64,000 nt of DNA from Lysobacterales bacterium (GCA_017305055.1 JAFKMZ010000010.1:1-64000), one strand, 5' to 3'. Positions 18,245 to 27,907 are shown, counted from the stretch's first letter. Notes: generated by a model not told the origin, from the sequence alone. Numbers and translations are program-made.

Positions 18245-20167
18245 TCACAGCGGCATAGGGCAATGCACGCTGGCACAAATGACCCGCAGCAGCTCGGCCT
18301 CCTCCGTAGTCACAACGGCATCGGCGCGGACCACGATCACCAGGCCCTGGATAAGCAATTCCTTGGCCGCCGGCAACAGTCCGTCGAGTTCGTTCAAGGC
18401 GTTCTCGAACGGCTGCTGCCATGCCTCGGGAAGCTGCGGCCACTCCAGGGCTTCGCCGGGAAATACGTGCTGGATGGCGAGCAGCCACGCCCGCCGCGAT
18501 GCTTCGGGCTCGCGGTTGCCCTTTGCGGCAACGACGGCATATACCAGCTTCACGCTGTCCCGGGATGCCGGCAGCTTCCCGCGCCCATCCACCGGCGCGC
18601 TGCGCGGATGCTGCGCTTCGAGCAGCTGCAGGCGCAGCAGGCGGGTCAGGCAGTACTTGTCCAGTTCCACCTGGTTGTCGACGCGCACCACGGCATCCAG
18701 AGCATCGAGCAACGCGCGCACCCGGCCTGGTGCCAACTGCTTGAGGGCAGGTGCGGCTACCGCGACCAGCGGCAGGCGTGCCTCGGCTGCGAGCGTGCTC
18801 GCCTCGCCGAACAGCGCCAACGCAGCGTGCTGCACATCGTCGCCAAAGGCATCCGCCAGCAGGCGCAATTGCCGCTGGCGCACATCGGCCTTGGCGGACA
18901 AGGCCAGGGCCAGGACCAGGGCCAGCGCCGACTCGGGATCGTGCGCCTGCGCCGCCAACGTGTCCGGCAAGCCACGCCGCAAGGCTGCAGCGCGATCGAC
19001 GGTCGACGCGCCATGGTCGCCTGCGCCGCCCGTCGCAGCCGCGGCCGCCGCCCCCGCCAAGACCGACGTCGCCACGACCCCACGCCCGGACACGCCCGGG
19101 ATGGATCCGGCTTGCGCCGCCCGCTGCGCCGTGGGCATCGGCGGAGGTTCTTCCCCACGCCGCACCGCCTGCGCGAATTGCTCCAGGTCGGCCTCCCCAA
19201 AGCCGGGTTGCAACGCGCGTATGCGTTGCAGCAGGGGCGGATGTGTGGCAAACAAGGCACTGAACGCATCCGCCTCGCCAAACAGCATATGGGCAACTTC
19301 ATGCTTGTGCGGGGAATGCAACACAGACCCCTCGCTGTAGATGGCGATCTTCTTCAGCGCATTGGCAATGCCGTCGGTCTGACGCGTGAACTGCACTGCG
19401 GAGACGTCCGCCAGGGATTCACGCGAGCGGGATACCGCGGCCTGGATCAGGCGCGCAAAAAAGTAACCGATGTATCCCACCACGATCAGCGCCAGGCCGA
19501 TCATCCACACCTGGCCGCCGTTGTTGTCGCGCCGGCCACCGCGCCCGCCGCCAAACCAGATGACGTGCCGCCCGACCACCGTCAGCACCAGGATGCCGAA
19601 CAACAACCCCATGAGGCGGATGTTGAGGCGCATGTCGCCGTTCAGCACATGGCTGAACTCGTGCGCAATCACGCCCTGCAATTCGTCGCGGTTCAACTGG
19701 TCGAGGCAGCCCTGGGTGACGCACACGGCCGCGTCGGACGCGGAATATCCCGCCGCGAATGCATTGATGCCCGGCTCATCGGCCATCAAATAGACATCCG
19801 GGACTGGTGCGCCGGCGGCAATCGCCACTTCCTCGATGACATTGCGCAGCCGGCGCAGCTGTGGGTTCGTGGTATCCGTCGGGACCTCCACCGCGCCGAC
19901 GGTCTGCGCCACCTTCTTGCCGCCTGCCGACAGGCTCGCGATCCGGTACAGCGAACTGAGCACGATGCCGCAGACCACGGCAACGCTGGTGCCAAGCAGC
20001 AACGGCACATTGGAGCGGACCACACCGTCAACATCCGGACGGTAGCCAAACGCGAGCCAGACCACGAAGTCGATGGCAGCGACGATCGCGACCACGGCCA
20101 GCACGAACAGCACGACCAGCCGGCGGCTGCTGCCCCGCACCCGAGCCTGTTGCGCGAAGAAATCCAT
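18245..20167 (-). CDS. M48-family membrane metalloprotease (HtpX-like, extended)
   Basis: This 640-residue protein has an N-terminal HtpX-like protease half and a long C-terminal half. Two membrane segments (~17-40, ~55-75) precede the zinc motif HEFSH (169-173). Two more follow (~183-200, ~222-245), with the third-ligand region SRESLADVSAVQF after them. HtpX proteases clear misfolded membrane proteins. The C-terminal ~330 residues are helical, Ala/Leu rich, without a family I recognise. It lies 47 bp downstream of lemA on the same strand, a pairing common in proteobacteria, so the two probably form an operon. E. coli HtpX is only ~290 residues. Confidence 0.88.
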   Translation of the reverse strand: MDFFAQQARVRGSSRRLVVLFVLAVVAIVAAIDFVVWLAFGYRPDVDGVVRSNVPLLLGTSVAVVCGIVLSSLYRIASLSAGGKKVAQTVGAVEVPTDTTNPQLRRLRNVIEEVAIAAGAPVPDVYLMADEPGINAFAAGYSASDAAVCVTQGCLDQLNRDELQGVIAHEFSHVLNGDMRLNIRLMGLLFGILVLTVVGRHVIWFGGGRGGRRDNNGGQVWMIGLALIVVGYIGYFFARLIQAAVSRSRESLADVSAVQFTRQTDGIANALKKIAIYSEGSVLHSPHKHEVAHMLFGEADAFSALFATHPPLLQRIRALQPGFGEADLEQFAQAVRRGEEPPPMPTAQRAAQAGSIPGVSGRGVVATSVLAGAAAAAATGGAGDHGASTVDRAAALRRGLPDTLAAQAHDPESALALVLALALSAKADVRQRQLRLLADAFGDDVQHAALALFGEASTLAAEARLPLVAVAAPALKQLAPGRVRALLDALDAVVRVDNQVELDKYCLTRLLRLQLLEAQHPRSAPVDGRGKLPASRDSVKLVYAVVAAKGNREPEASRRAWLLAIQHVFPGEALEWPQLPEAWQQPFENALNELDGLLPAAKELLIQGLVIVVRADAVVTTEEAELLRVICASVHCPMPL

Positions 20168-20214
20168 GGATCAAGCCTGCAGCATCACGGCATGCACGAC
20201 ATGCCGCGGTGCCG

Positions 20215-20802
20215 TCAGCTGAAGGAAACCTGTGGCACGTCGCGCACCTTCGGATCGTCGATCTGCAGCGGCTCCGCGGCGGCAAATCCAAAACTGCCTG
20301 CGACAATCGAGGCAGGGAACACTTCGCGCTGGTTGTTGTAGGTGAGCACCGAGTCGTTGTATGCCTGGCGCGCGAAGGCGACACGATTCTCGGTCGAGGT
20401 GAGTTCCTCGGACAACTGCATCATGGTCTGGTTGGCCTTGAGATCAGGATAAGCCTCCTGCAAGGCAAACAGGCGCCCCAGCGTTTGCGTCAAGGCATTC
20501 TCGGCGCTGCCCAACTGTTGCATGGCGGCCGGATCACCAGGCTTGGCCTTGGCACCCGCCACGCCGCCCACCGCGGCATTGCGCGCCTGAACCACCGCCT
20601 CAAGCGTGCCGCGCTCGTGGGCGATATAGCCCTTGGCGGTCTCGACCAGGTTCGGAATCAGGTCGTGGCGCCGGGTGAGCTGCACGTCGATCTGCGCGAA
20701 TGCATTCTTGTAGCCGTTGCGTGCACGCACCAGCGCGTTGTAGATCGCGACGAAGTACAAGACAATCACCAGGATGATGACCAGCAAGATGATCATGCCC
20801 AT
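20215..20802 (-). CDS. lemA: LemA-family protein
   Basis: This 195-residue protein has one N-terminal membrane helix (GMIILLVIILVIVLYFVAIYN) and a coiled helical domain with the LemA signatures RRHDLIPNLVETAKGY, AYPDLKANQTMMQL and FARQAYNDSVLTYNN. The N-terminus is probably outside and the helical domain membrane-tethered. Its molecular function is not established. Co-occurrence with an M48 protease, here just downstream, suggests a joint membrane quality-control role. The ATG at 20802 follows GGGAG. The gene is divergent from the serine hydrolase at 20856, sharing a 53-bp gap. Confidence 0.92.
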   Translation of the reverse strand: MGMIILLVIILVIVLYFVAIYNALVRARNGYKNAFAQIDVQLTRRHDLIPNLVETAKGYIAHERGTLEAVVQARNAAVGGVAGAKAKPGDPAAMQQLGSAENALTQTLGRLFALQEAYPDLKANQTMMQLSEELTSTENRVAFARQAYNDSVLTYNNQREVFPASIVAGSFGFAAAEPLQIDDPKVRDVPQVSFS

Positions 20803-20855
20803 GTACGTACTCCCTGCCTGAAGACGCATGTCCGCGCCGCAACACACAGATTAGC

Positions 20856-22100
20856 ATGGCCCCAACACGTCTTTTTCAACCGTTTGCCACAGCCTTCATC
20901 CTCGCTTCCGCGTTGTTGGTGGCAGCTCCCGCAGGCGCCCTCGATACGCCACCCGCCGCCAATGCCGAGGCCAGCCTGGAGGCCACCGCCAGGCTGCCAC
21001 GGCCACGCGTGCAGGCCACCATCAAGGACTACCGGCGCTGGCTCGACGTCATTGCCCAACGCCACGACGTGGCCGGCCTGGCTACGGCGGTAGTGCAAGG
21101 CGACAAGGTGTTGTTCGAACACACCGTGGGTTATGCCGACGCGGCCACACAGCAGCCGGTCACGCCACACACCGTGTTTCGCCTGGCATCGCTGTCCAAG
21201 GCATTTGCCACTGCGGTCACCGGCCTGCTGGTCGACGATGGACGGCTGCATTGGAGCACGCGCCTGGTCGACGTCCTGCCCTACTTCAAGCTCAAGGATG
21301 CCGAGGGTGCCGAGCACGCCACGGTTGGCGACATCCTCGGCCAGCGGCTGGGCCTGCCACGCAACACCTATGACAACCTGCTCGAGGACGAGGTGTCCTA
21401 CGAGGAGCTGGTGCGCAAACTGGACGAAGTGGACCTCAGCTGTGCCGTCGGCAAATGCTACGGCTATCAAAACGTCGCCTTCAGCATGATCCAGGACGTC
21501 CTGTTCGCCCGCACCGGACAGTTCTTCTACCAACTGGTCGACAAGCGCCTGTTTTACCCGCTCGGGCTGGCGGACGCGAGTTATGGGTTGGCCGGACTCG
21601 AATCCAGCAAGAGCTGGGCACGGCCACACTCGCGGGCGGGACACACATGGAAGCCATTCGAACCCAATGAGATCTACTATCGGATCGCCCCGGCGGCGGG
21701 CGTCAACGCCAGTATCCGGGACATGGAAAAATGGCTGATTGCACAAATGGGCGGACGTCCAGACGTGCTGCCACCGAAATTGCTGGAGGTCCTGCATGCT
21801 CCTGGAGTCGTCACGCCAGGCGAATTGCACTCCACCGCGTGGCGCCAGCGCCGGCTGACCGCCGCCCACTACGCGCTGGGATGGAGGGTCTACCGTTACG
21901 CCGACCAGGCCCTGCTGTTCCACGCCGGCGCAGTTGCCGGATACCGCACCGCGATCGCCTTCCTGCCGAAGTACCAGATCGGCGTGGTCATCCTGGTGAA
22001 CTCCACCGGACCGGTCGCCGGGCAGCTGATCCCCATGGTGCTGGACAATCTCCTCGGACTGCCCCACGTCGACTGGGCTGGCATCGACCGCAAACGCTAG
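20856..22100 (+). CDS. Exported serine hydrolase, beta-lactamase/DD-peptidase family (class C-like)
   Basis: This 414-residue protein has a signal peptide (~residues 1-28, AAPAGA). The penicillin-recognising fold follows: SxxK is S112-L-S-K115 in RLASLSKAFATA, the tyrosine motif is YGYQNVAF, and HAGAVAGY is the third (KTG-like) element. Relatives include esterases, D-aminopeptidases and AmpC; nothing in the sequence fixes the substrate, and true beta-lactamase activity should not be assumed. It is probably periplasmic. Its 3' end faces the metJ-like gene and its terminator. Confidence 0.88.
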   Translation: MAPTRLFQPFATAFILASALLVAAPAGALDTPPAANAEASLEATARLPRPRVQATIKDYRRWLDVIAQRHDVAGLATAVVQGDKVLFEHTVGYADAATQQPVTPHTVFRLASLSKAFATAVTGLLVDDGRLHWSTRLVDVLPYFKLKDAEGAEHATVGDILGQRLGLPRNTYDNLLEDEVSYEELVRKLDEVDLSCAVGKCYGYQNVAFSMIQDVLFARTGQFFYQLVDKRLFYPLGLADASYGLAGLESSKSWARPHSRAGHTWKPFEPNEIYYRIAPAAGVNASIRDMEKWLIAQMGGRPDVLPPKLLEVLHAPGVVTPGELHSTAWRQRRLTAAHYALGWRVYRYADQALLFHAGAVAGYRTAIAFLPKYQIGVVILVNSTGPVAGQLIPMVLDNLLGLPHVDWAGIDRKR

Positions 22101-22158
22101 CGGGCCGTACCGCCCGTTGCCGCGATTTGCCGTGGAGCCCACGGACGATTCCGCGGCC

Positions 22159-22188
22159 AAAAAAAAAACGTCCCGGCAAGCCGGGACG
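22159..22188 (-). terminator. Rho-independent terminator of the metJ-like gene
   Basis: The arms 22188-22181 (CGTCCCGG) and 22176-22169 (CCGGGACG) form an 8-bp GC-rich stem, followed on the minus strand by ten T (22168-22159). It lies about 80 nt past the stop codon of the MetJ/H1-like gene. There is no T-run on the plus strand, so it is not bidirectional. Confidence 0.88.
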
Positions 22189-22265
22189 AATCTTGTTGAA
22201 AGCTCCCCTCGCGCTGGGCACCGCAAGGAGAGAATGTTTGATGCTGTCGCTTGCGCGACGATTGA

Positions 22266-22838
22266 TTACTTCTTGGATTTCTTTGCGGGCTTGGCAGTCT
22301 TGGTGGCCTTCACCACCTTGGCTGCGGCAGCCTTTTTCACCGCCGGCTTCTTTGCCGCCGGCTTCTTCGGTGCAACCTTGCTTGCCGCCGGCTTCTTGGC
22401 AGCCGCCGGCTTCTTGGCGGCGACCTTCTTTACCGCCGGCTTCTTTGCCGCAACCTTCTTTGCGGCGGGCTTCTTCACAGCAGCCTTCTTGGCCGCCGGC
22501 TTCTTCGCTACCGGCTTCTTGGCTGCAACTTTCTTTGCGGTGGGTTTCGCAGCCGCCTTCTTGGCGGCCGGCTTCTTTGGAGCAGGTTTCTTGGCAGTGG
22601 CCATAGTTCGTCTCAGCTCCTCATCAGTTGGCAGTGGTTGCCCAGTAAAAGCATGCAGGAACGCCTCGACCAAAAGGTCACTGTTCGTGGCGTGCCGAAA
22701 ATTCTTCACCTGTCGCTCGGTACGAAGATCGGAAAGCGTGCGCAAGACATGGACCGGAATCGAGACCGTAATCTTGCGTACTGCATTGGCCTTTTCGCCG
22801 TGTTCGATATACGGCTTGATGAACTTTGTAGTTGCCAT
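22266..22838 (-). CDS. metJ: MetJ-type methionine repressor fused to a histone-H1-like lysine/alanine/proline tail
   Basis: This 190-residue protein is a two-part fusion. Residues 1-78 match MetJ closely: [15 protein letters not shown] is the DNA-contacting beta-strand and following helix of the ribbon-helix-helix fold, and [20 protein letters not shown] plus QPLP includes the SAM-binding segment of E. coli MetJ. MetJ with SAM represses methionine and SAM synthesis. The normal C-terminal helices are replaced from ~80 to 190 by more than a dozen [14 protein letters not shown] repeats like the tail of eukaryotic H1 or bacterial AlgP/Hc1 proteins. The tail should bind DNA nonspecifically. The ATG at 22838 has a GGGGAAGG ribosome site. 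Tandem met boxes lie upstream. Confidence 0.9.
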   Translation of the reverse strand: MATTKFIKPYIEHGEKANAVRKITVSIPVHVLRTLSDLRTERQVKNFRHATNSDLLVEAFLHAFTGQPLPTDEELRRTMATAKKPAPKKPAAKKAAAKPTAKKVAAKKPVAKKPAAKKAAVKKPAAKKVAAKKPAVKKVAAKKPAAAKKPAASKVAPKKPAAKKPAVKKAAAAKVVKATKTAKPAKKSKK

Positions 22839-22866
22839 GGCGAACCTTCCCCGTAATCTGTTGCGA

Positions 22867-22895
22867 AAGCTATCTCTCAATATTTCCGCTGTCAA
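22867..22895 (-). promoter_or_regulatory. Promoter of the metJ-like gene
   Basis: A perfect -35, TTGACA (22895-22890), is followed after 17 bp by a weak -10, TAGCTT (22872-22867). The predicted leader is about 22 nt and includes the ribosome site. Confidence 0.5.
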
Positions 22896-23457
22896 TTGGT
22901 TTTAGCCACCGCACGCACGCCGTGAACACCACCATCACCCGGAGCGACATGCGCACGGCAACCAGGCACGGCGGCATATGGGTAAACACAAAAGACGTCT
23001 ATACGTCTATATTGAATTATCATGAATTCCTCCAATCATCCCACAAGCGTTGCGACCCAACGATTGCACGAGCAATGAAAATACATGGACGCGCAATCCT
23101 GTCGGTGCCGCCATGCAAAACGTCATGCCCCAATCGTGCCGCACGGCCCCGCGCCTCGATCATGAACGCAAGGCCACCGACGTATACCGAAAAGACTTAT
23201 CGGCCCGCATCGCCAGCACTTGAAGCACGGCATCACGCACTGGATCGGCACCCGACGCGATGATGGAGGTGGCGGATCACGCGCTGTGGCAGCACACCGC
23301 TCGCCCTGCAATCGACCGCAGCCATGCGGACGCGAAGGCACCATCAGGAGGGGGCGGTCGGCACGACCAACGCAGGGTATCGAACGCAACGCCCGCGTGC
23401 GAACGCGGGCACGGCAATTGCGGCGCGTGACGCCGCAGGCGGCGGCAGCCGCTGTGC
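22896..23457. other. 562-bp intergenic region between metJ-like gene and gcvH
   Basis: No convincing gene is seen. The region holds the met boxes (22993-23008) in an AT-rich island, a GATAAT -10-like element on the minus strand just upstream of them, and a short minus-strand frame (43 codons, 23023-22892) with a GGAGGA ribosome-like site that may be fortuitous. Near the gcvH side there is an 8-bp hairpin (GCCCGCGT, loop GCGA, ACGCGGGC; 23391-23410) without a T-run, possibly a weak terminator for gcvTH. Confidence 0.5.
22993..23008. promoter_or_regulatory. Tandem met boxes (MetJ operator)
   Basis: AGACGTCT (22993-23000) is a perfect match to the 8-bp MetJ box and is followed immediately by ATACGTCT (23001-23008), 7 of 8. 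Two adjacent boxes are the minimum operator bound cooperatively by two MetJ dimers in E. coli. The site is 155 bp upstream of the MetJ-like start codon, so autoregulation through a distal promoter is likely. Confidence 0.7.
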
Positions 23458-23853
23458 TTACGACTCTTCGCTTTCCAGCAACTGCTCGTATTCGTGCACG
23501 TCCAGCAGTTCGTCCAGCTCCGCGCGATCGCTTGGACGCAGCGCGTAAATCCAGCCGGCGCCATAGGCGTCTTCGTTGATCAGCTCCGGCTTCTCGGCCA
23601 GCAGCTCGTTGACCTCAACCACTTCCCCGGACACCGGCGCGTAGATGTCCGAAGCCGCCTTCACCGACTCCAGCACGGCCGCCCCGTTGCCCGCTTCCAG
23701 CGCCGCCCCGACTTCCGGCAACTCCACGTAGACGAGGTCGCCCAACTGGCTCTGGGCGTGATCGGAAATCCCGACGCGCACCAAACCGTCATCCTCGAGC
23801 CGGGCCCATTCGTGGGATTTCAGAAACTTCAGGTCACCAGGGATATCACTCAT
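23458..23853 (-). CDS. gcvH: Glycine cleavage system H protein
   Basis: This 131-residue lipoyl carrier shuttles the aminomethyl group between P, T and L proteins of the glycine cleavage system. The lipoylation lysine is K65 in LESVKAASD; other family marks are [17 protein letters not shown] and [13 protein letters not shown]. The start at 23853 gives the usual length; an ATG two codons upstream (23859) is an alternative. It lies 78 bp downstream of gcvT on the same strand and is probably cotranscribed. No gcvP is in the window. Confidence 0.95.
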   Translation of the reverse strand: MSDIPGDLKFLKSHEWARLEDDGLVRVGISDHAQSQLGDLVYVELPEVGAALEAGNGAAVLESVKAASDIYAPVSGEVVEVNELLAEKPELINEDAYGAGWIYALRPSDRAELDELLDVHEYEQLLESEES

Positions 23854-23931
23854 GGTCATGTCCAATGTTGGGGTGGAAAAGCAGTGGTGCCGGCACATGA
23901 TAACCAAGGCCGGCGCACGCGGCGCACAGGC

Positions 23932-25032
23932 TCAGATGCCGACACAGGCCTTGCCGCCGCGCACGAACGGATACTTCACCACATGCGCCGGCACTTGGCG
24001 GCCACGGATGTCGACCTGGACGGTGCCGGTGGTGCCGGTGGGCACGCGGGCAAAGGCGATGGCCTTGTCCAGGGTTGGCGCATAGCTGCCGGACAGGACT
24101 TCACCCGGGCCGTATTCGGTGGTCACCTGCTGTCCATGGCGCAATACACCCTTGCCGTCCAGCACCAGGCCGACCATCGTGCGTTGCACGCCGGCCTGCT
24201 TCTGCGCCTCCAGTGCGCCGCGGCCGATGAAGTCGCGCCCCTCGTCCAACGCCACGGTCCAGCCCAGGTTCGCTTCCCAGGGCGTTATGTCCTCGTCCAT
24301 GTCCTGTCCATACAGGTTCATGCCGGCCTCCAGGCGCAAAGTGTCGCGCGCGCCCAGTCCGGCTGGGGTCACGCCGGCTGCGATCAGCGCCTCCCACAGC
24401 TCGACCGCATGCTCGTTGGCCACCAGGATCTCGAAGCCGTCTTCACCGGTATATCCGGTGCGTGCAACGAACAGCGGTATGCCGTGGAGACCCTGGGCAG
24501 CAGCCGCACTGAACTTGCCGAGCTCGGCGATGCGCTTGACGTCGGTGTCATGCAGCAAGGCCAGCACGCGCTCGCGCGCGTTCGGTCCCTGCACCGCGAT
24601 CATGGCAAAGTCGCTGCGTTCCTTGACCTCCACGCCGAAGTCGCCGGCATGCCGGGTGATCCAGGCCAGGTCCTTGTCCCGCGTCGCCGCGTTCACCACC
24701 ACGCGGAAATAGGCTTCGGCGAAAAAGTACACGATCAAGTCGTCGATGATGCCGCCGTGCTCGTTCAACATGCAGGTATACAGGGCCTTGCCCGGCACCT
24801 GCAGCTTGTCGACGCTGTTGGCGAGCAGATGCCGCAGGAACTCCCGCGTGCGCTCGCCGTGCAGGTCGACGACGGTCATGTGCGAAACGTCGAACATGCC
24901 CGCATCCGTGCGCACCGCGTGATGCTCCCGGATCTGTGACCCGTAATGCATGGGCATGTCCCAGCCACCGAAATCGACCATGTGCGCGCCCAGCGCGCGA
25001 TGCGTGGCATTGAGCACAGTCTTGTTGGTCAT
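23932..25032 (-). CDS. gcvT: Glycine cleavage system T protein (aminomethyltransferase)
   Basis: This 366-residue enzyme transfers the methylene group from H-protein-bound aminomethyl to tetrahydrofolate, releasing ammonia. Family hallmarks are [21 protein letters not shown] near the N-terminus, MFDVSHM, the folate-site acidic region [15 protein letters not shown], and [13 protein letters not shown]. The methylene-THF produced can feed metF (61 kb) for methionine synthesis. It has its own probable promoter directly upstream. No glycine riboswitch is visible in the 86-bp gap to cysNC. Confidence 0.95.
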   Translation of the reverse strand: MTNKTVLNATHRALGAHMVDFGGWDMPMHYGSQIREHHAVRTDAGMFDVSHMTVVDLHGERTREFLRHLLANSVDKLQVPGKALYTCMLNEHGGIIDDLIVYFFAEAYFRVVVNAATRDKDLAWITRHAGDFGVEVKERSDFAMIAVQGPNARERVLALLHDTDVKRIAELGKFSAAAAQGLHGIPLFVARTGYTGEDGFEILVANEHAVELWEALIAAGVTPAGLGARDTLRLEAGMNLYGQDMDEDITPWEANLGWTVALDEGRDFIGRGALEAQKQAGVQRTMVGLVLDGKGVLRHGQQVTTEYGPGEVLSGSYAPTLDKAIAFARVPTGTTGTVQVDIRGRQVPAHVVKYPFVRGGKACVGI

Positions 25033-25053
25033 CGGTGCGCACTCCGGCTAAAA

Positions 25054-25086
25054 CGCGATTATCGCGGTGCCCGCTCGACAAGCCAA
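25054..25086 (-). promoter_or_regulatory. gcvT promoter overlapping a 13-bp palindrome
   Basis: TTGGCT (25086-25081) and GATAAT (25063-25058) are spaced by 17 bp, giving a predicted leader of ~18 nt. The -10 is embedded in the palindrome CGCGATTATCGCG (25054-25066), which could also be a protein-binding site. Confidence 0.5.
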
Positions 25087-25118
25087 GTGAGCGCGCGCAG
25101 GGTGGGGTCCCGCAGCCC

Positions 25119-26996
25119 TCAGTCGACGTTCCCGGCGCCGCCCAGCAGTGGCAACAGGTAGGCGCCAACTTCCCCGGCCAGGTCGTCCGCGCGCCGGCCA
25201 CCGCCGGCAAGCAGATGGACCTCGGCCGCCTCCGGCGCCTCGTAGGGTGCGCTGATGCCGGTGAAATTGGGGATCTCGCCGGCCCGGGCCTTTCGATACA
25301 GGCCCTTGGCATCGCGCCGCTCGCATTCGGCCAGCGGCGTGTCGACGAACACCTCGATGAACTCGCCGGTGTCGAACAGCTCGCGTGCCGAGCGCCGTTC
25401 GCTGCGATAAGGCGAGATGACACTAGCAAGCACGACCAGGCCGGCGTCCACCATCAGGTGCGCGACCTCGGCGATGCGCCGGATGTTCTCCACCCGCGCC
25501 TCGGGCGTGAAGCCGAGATCGCGGTTGATGCCATGGCGGATGTTGTCGCCGTCAAGCAGGTAGGTGTGGTAGCCGAGCGCATGCAGGCGCCGCTCGAGCA
25601 GGTTGGCAATGGTCGACTTGCCCGCCCCGGACAAGCCGGTGAACCACACGCACAGGGGGCGCTGGCCCTTGCTCTGGCCGCGTACCGCCTTGTCGATGTC
25701 GACGTGCTGCCAATGCACGTTGCTCGACCTGCCCAAGGCAAAATCCAGCATGCCACAGGCAACCGTGGCGTTGCTCTGGCGGTCGATCAGGATGAAGCCG
25801 CCGAGCGTCTGGTTGACCGCGTACGGCTCGTAGGCAATCGCATCGTCCAGACCCACCGTGCAGTAGCCGACTTCGTTCAGCACCAGATGCCGTGCCGCGA
25901 GCTGTGCCCGGGTGTCGACATCCACCTTGTACTTGATCGACATCACCCGCGCGTTCAGCGTGCGCGTGCCGATCTTCAGCGTGTAGGTGCGACTGGGCAG
26001 CAGCGGAGTCTCCCCCAGCCACAGCACGTGGCAGGTGAACTGGTCGGCGACCGGCGCCGGGTGCACAGCATCGGCGATGAGGTCGCCACGGCTGATATCC
26101 AGCTCGCGATCGAGGCACAACGTGATGGCCTGGCCCTGGACGGCATGTGTCAGGTCGCCGTCCTGGGTCACGATGCGCTGCACGTGGGCGCGATGCACGC
26201 CCGGTTGCACGATGACCTCGTCGCCTACCGCCACGCTGCCTCCAGCCACCGTGCCGGCATAGCCGCGAAACGACTGGTCGGGACGGTTCACCCATTGCAC
26301 CGGCATGCGGAACTCGGCAGCGGTCCGTGGCGCCGCATCGATCGTCTCGAGCAGCTCGAGCAGGCTGGGCCCGCCGTACCAGGCCATGCGCGGGGAGCGC
26401 CCGCCGACGTTGTCCCCGCCTAATGCCGAGACCGGCAGGCAGTGCACGTCGGTGATCCCCATGCCGGCAGCCAGCTCCCGGTAGGCCTCGGCGATCGGGG
26501 CGTAGATCTCCTCGCGGTAGCCGACCAGGTCCATCTTGTTGACCGCCAGCACCGCGTGGCGGATGCCAAGCAGACTACATATATATGTATGCCGCCGGGT
26601 CTGCGCCAGCAGGCCCTTGCGGGCATCCACCAGCACCACGGCCAGCTCGGCATTCGAGGCGCCGGTGGCCATGTTGCGGGTGTATTGCTCGTGTCCGGGG
26701 CAGTCGGCGACGATGAAGTTGCGCCGCGCGCTGTGGAAATACCGGTAGGCCACGTCGATGGTGATGCCCTGCTCACGCTCGGCGTCCAGGCCGTCGGTGA
26801 GCAGCGAGAAATCCAGCACCTCCCCCGCGTCGGCGTGCAGGCGCCGGCTGTCGCGCACCAGCGCTGCCACCTGATCGTCGGGCAGCATGCCGGCGTCGTA
26901 CAGCAGCCGCCCGAGCAGGGTGCTCTTGCCGTCGTCCACACTGCCGCAGGTGATGAACCGCAGCAGGCCCGGGTTTGCCGCCTCCGCCTGCACCAT
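25119..26996 (-). CDS. cysN: Bifunctional sulfate adenylyltransferase GTPase subunit / APS kinase (CysNC)
   Basis: This 625-residue fusion has an N-terminal GTPase, CysN (P-loop [31 protein letters not shown]), that drives ATP sulfurylase. Its C-terminal CysC kinase (Walker [10 protein letters not shown], then [15 protein letters not shown]) phosphorylates APS to PAPS. Both active sites look intact. The ATG at 26996 overlaps the cysD stop as TGATG, so the pair is translationally coupled. A short patch near 26576-26589 is unusually AT-rich for the gene. PAPS can feed cysteine and methionine synthesis or sulfation; no cysH is in the window. Confidence 0.95.
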   Translation of the reverse strand: MVQAEAANPGLLRFITCGSVDDGKSTLLGRLLYDAGMLPDDQVAALVRDSRRLHADAGEVLDFSLLTDGLDAEREQGITIDVAYRYFHSARRNFIVADCPGHEQYTRNMATGASNAELAVVLVDARKGLLAQTRRHTYICSLLGIRHAVLAVNKMDLVGYREEIYAPIAEAYRELAAGMGITDVHCLPVSALGGDNVGGRSPRMAWYGGPSLLELLETIDAAPRTAAEFRMPVQWVNRPDQSFRGYAGTVAGGSVAVGDEVIVQPGVHRAHVQRIVTQDGDLTHAVQGQAITLCLDRELDISRGDLIADAVHPAPVADQFTCHVLWLGETPLLPSRTYTLKIGTRTLNARVMSIKYKVDVDTRAQLAARHLVLNEVGYCTVGLDDAIAYEPYAVNQTLGGFILIDRQSNATVACGMLDFALGRSSNVHWQHVDIDKAVRGQSKGQRPLCVWFTGLSGAGKSTIANLLERRLHALGYHTYLLDGDNIRHGINRDLGFTPEARVENIRRIAEVAHLMVDAGLVVLASVISPYRSERRSARELFDTGEFIEVFVDTPLAECERRDAKGLYRKARAGEIPNFTGISAPYEAPEAAEVHLLAGGGRRADDLAGEVGAYLLPLLGGAGNVD

Positions 26997-27907
26997 CAGA
27001 AATAGCCTTCCCGTTTCTTGCGCTCCATCGAGGCGGTCGGGTCCTGGTCGATCATCCGACCCTGGCGCTCGGAAGTGCGTGAAGCCAGCATCTCCTCGAT
27101 GATCTTGTCCAGCGTATCGGCGTGCGACTCCACCGCGCCGGTCAACGGATAGCAACCCAGGGTGCGGAAGCGCACCTCGCGCATCCGCGCCTGCTCGCCC
27201 GGGCGGAACTGGAAGCGCGCGTCGTCCACCATGATCAGCGTGCCGTCGCGTTCGACGACTGGGCGCGGCTTGGCGAAATACAGTGGCACCAAGGGGATCG
27301 ACTCGCGGCGGATGTACAACCAGATGTCCAGCTCGGTCCAGTTCGACAGTGGAAAGACCCGCACGTTCTCACCCTGGCGCAGCCGCGTGTTGTAGGTGTG
27401 CCAGAACTCGGGCCGCTGGTTCTTGGGATCCCAGCGATGCTGCGCGTTGCGGAAGGAAAACACGCGTTCCTTGGCCCGCGACTTTTCCTCGTCGCGCCGT
27501 GCCCCGCCGATGGCCGCGTCGAACGCGTACTGGTCCAGGGCCTGCTTCAGGGCCTGGGTCTTCATGATGTCCGTGTGTACCGTCGCGCCGTGGGTGAACG
27601 GCGACACGCCCTGGCGCACGCCTTCCTGGTTGATGTACACCAGCACCTGCACCTCGCCCTCGGCGGCGAGCCGGTCCCGGAACGCGATCATCTCGCGGAA
27701 TTTCCACGTGGTGTCGACGTGCAGCAGCGGCATCGGCGGCTTGGCCGGGTAGAACGCCTTGCGCAGCAGGTGCAGCAGCACCGACGAATCCTTGCCGATC
27801 GAATACAGCATCACCGGCTTGCGGTAGGCGGCCTGCACCTCCCGGAAGATCTGGATCGCCTCGGCCTCCAGATCGTCGAGGTGGGAACGTGCAGCGGTTT
27901 GGCTCAT
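26996..27907 (-). CDS. cysD: Sulfate adenylyltransferase subunit 2 (CysD)
   Basis: This 303-residue catalytic subunit of ATP sulfurylase makes APS from sulfate and ATP with CysN. The PP-loop nucleotide motif is [13 protein letters not shown]; other conserved blocks are [34 protein letters not shown] and [14 protein letters not shown]. The start at 27907 (MSQTAARS) gives the normal length; the longer frame to 27973 is rejected. It is first in a cysD-cysNC operon. No CysB site could be identified by eye. Confidence 0.95.
   Translation of the reverse strand: MSQTAARSHLDDLEAEAIQIFREVQAAYRKPVMLYSIGKDSSVLLHLLRKAFYPAKPPMPLLHVDTTWKFREMIAFRDRLAAEGEVQVLVYINQEGVRQGVSPFTHGATVHTDIMKTQALKQALDQYAFDAAIGGARRDEEKSRAKERVFSFRNAQHRWDPKNQRPEFWHTYNTRLRQGENVRVFPLSNWTELDIWLYIRRESIPLVPLYFAKPRPVVERDGTLIMVDDARFQFRPGEQARMREVRFRTLGCYPLTGAVESHADTLDKIIEEMLASRTSERQGRMIDQDPTASMERKKREGYF

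Noticed and set aside
20856-22100. AmpC-type beta-lactamase (resistance gene)
   Set aside because: The SxxK and Tyr motifs define the wider serine-hydrolase family; nothing specific to true class C beta-lactamases was seen.
23123-23389. 88-codon minus-strand frame upstream of gcvH
   Set aside because: No ribosome site, unbiased composition and no recognisable family.
25033-25118. Glycine riboswitch before gcvT
   Set aside because: The gap is only 86 bp and lacks the tandem aptamer consensus; a plain promoter explains it.
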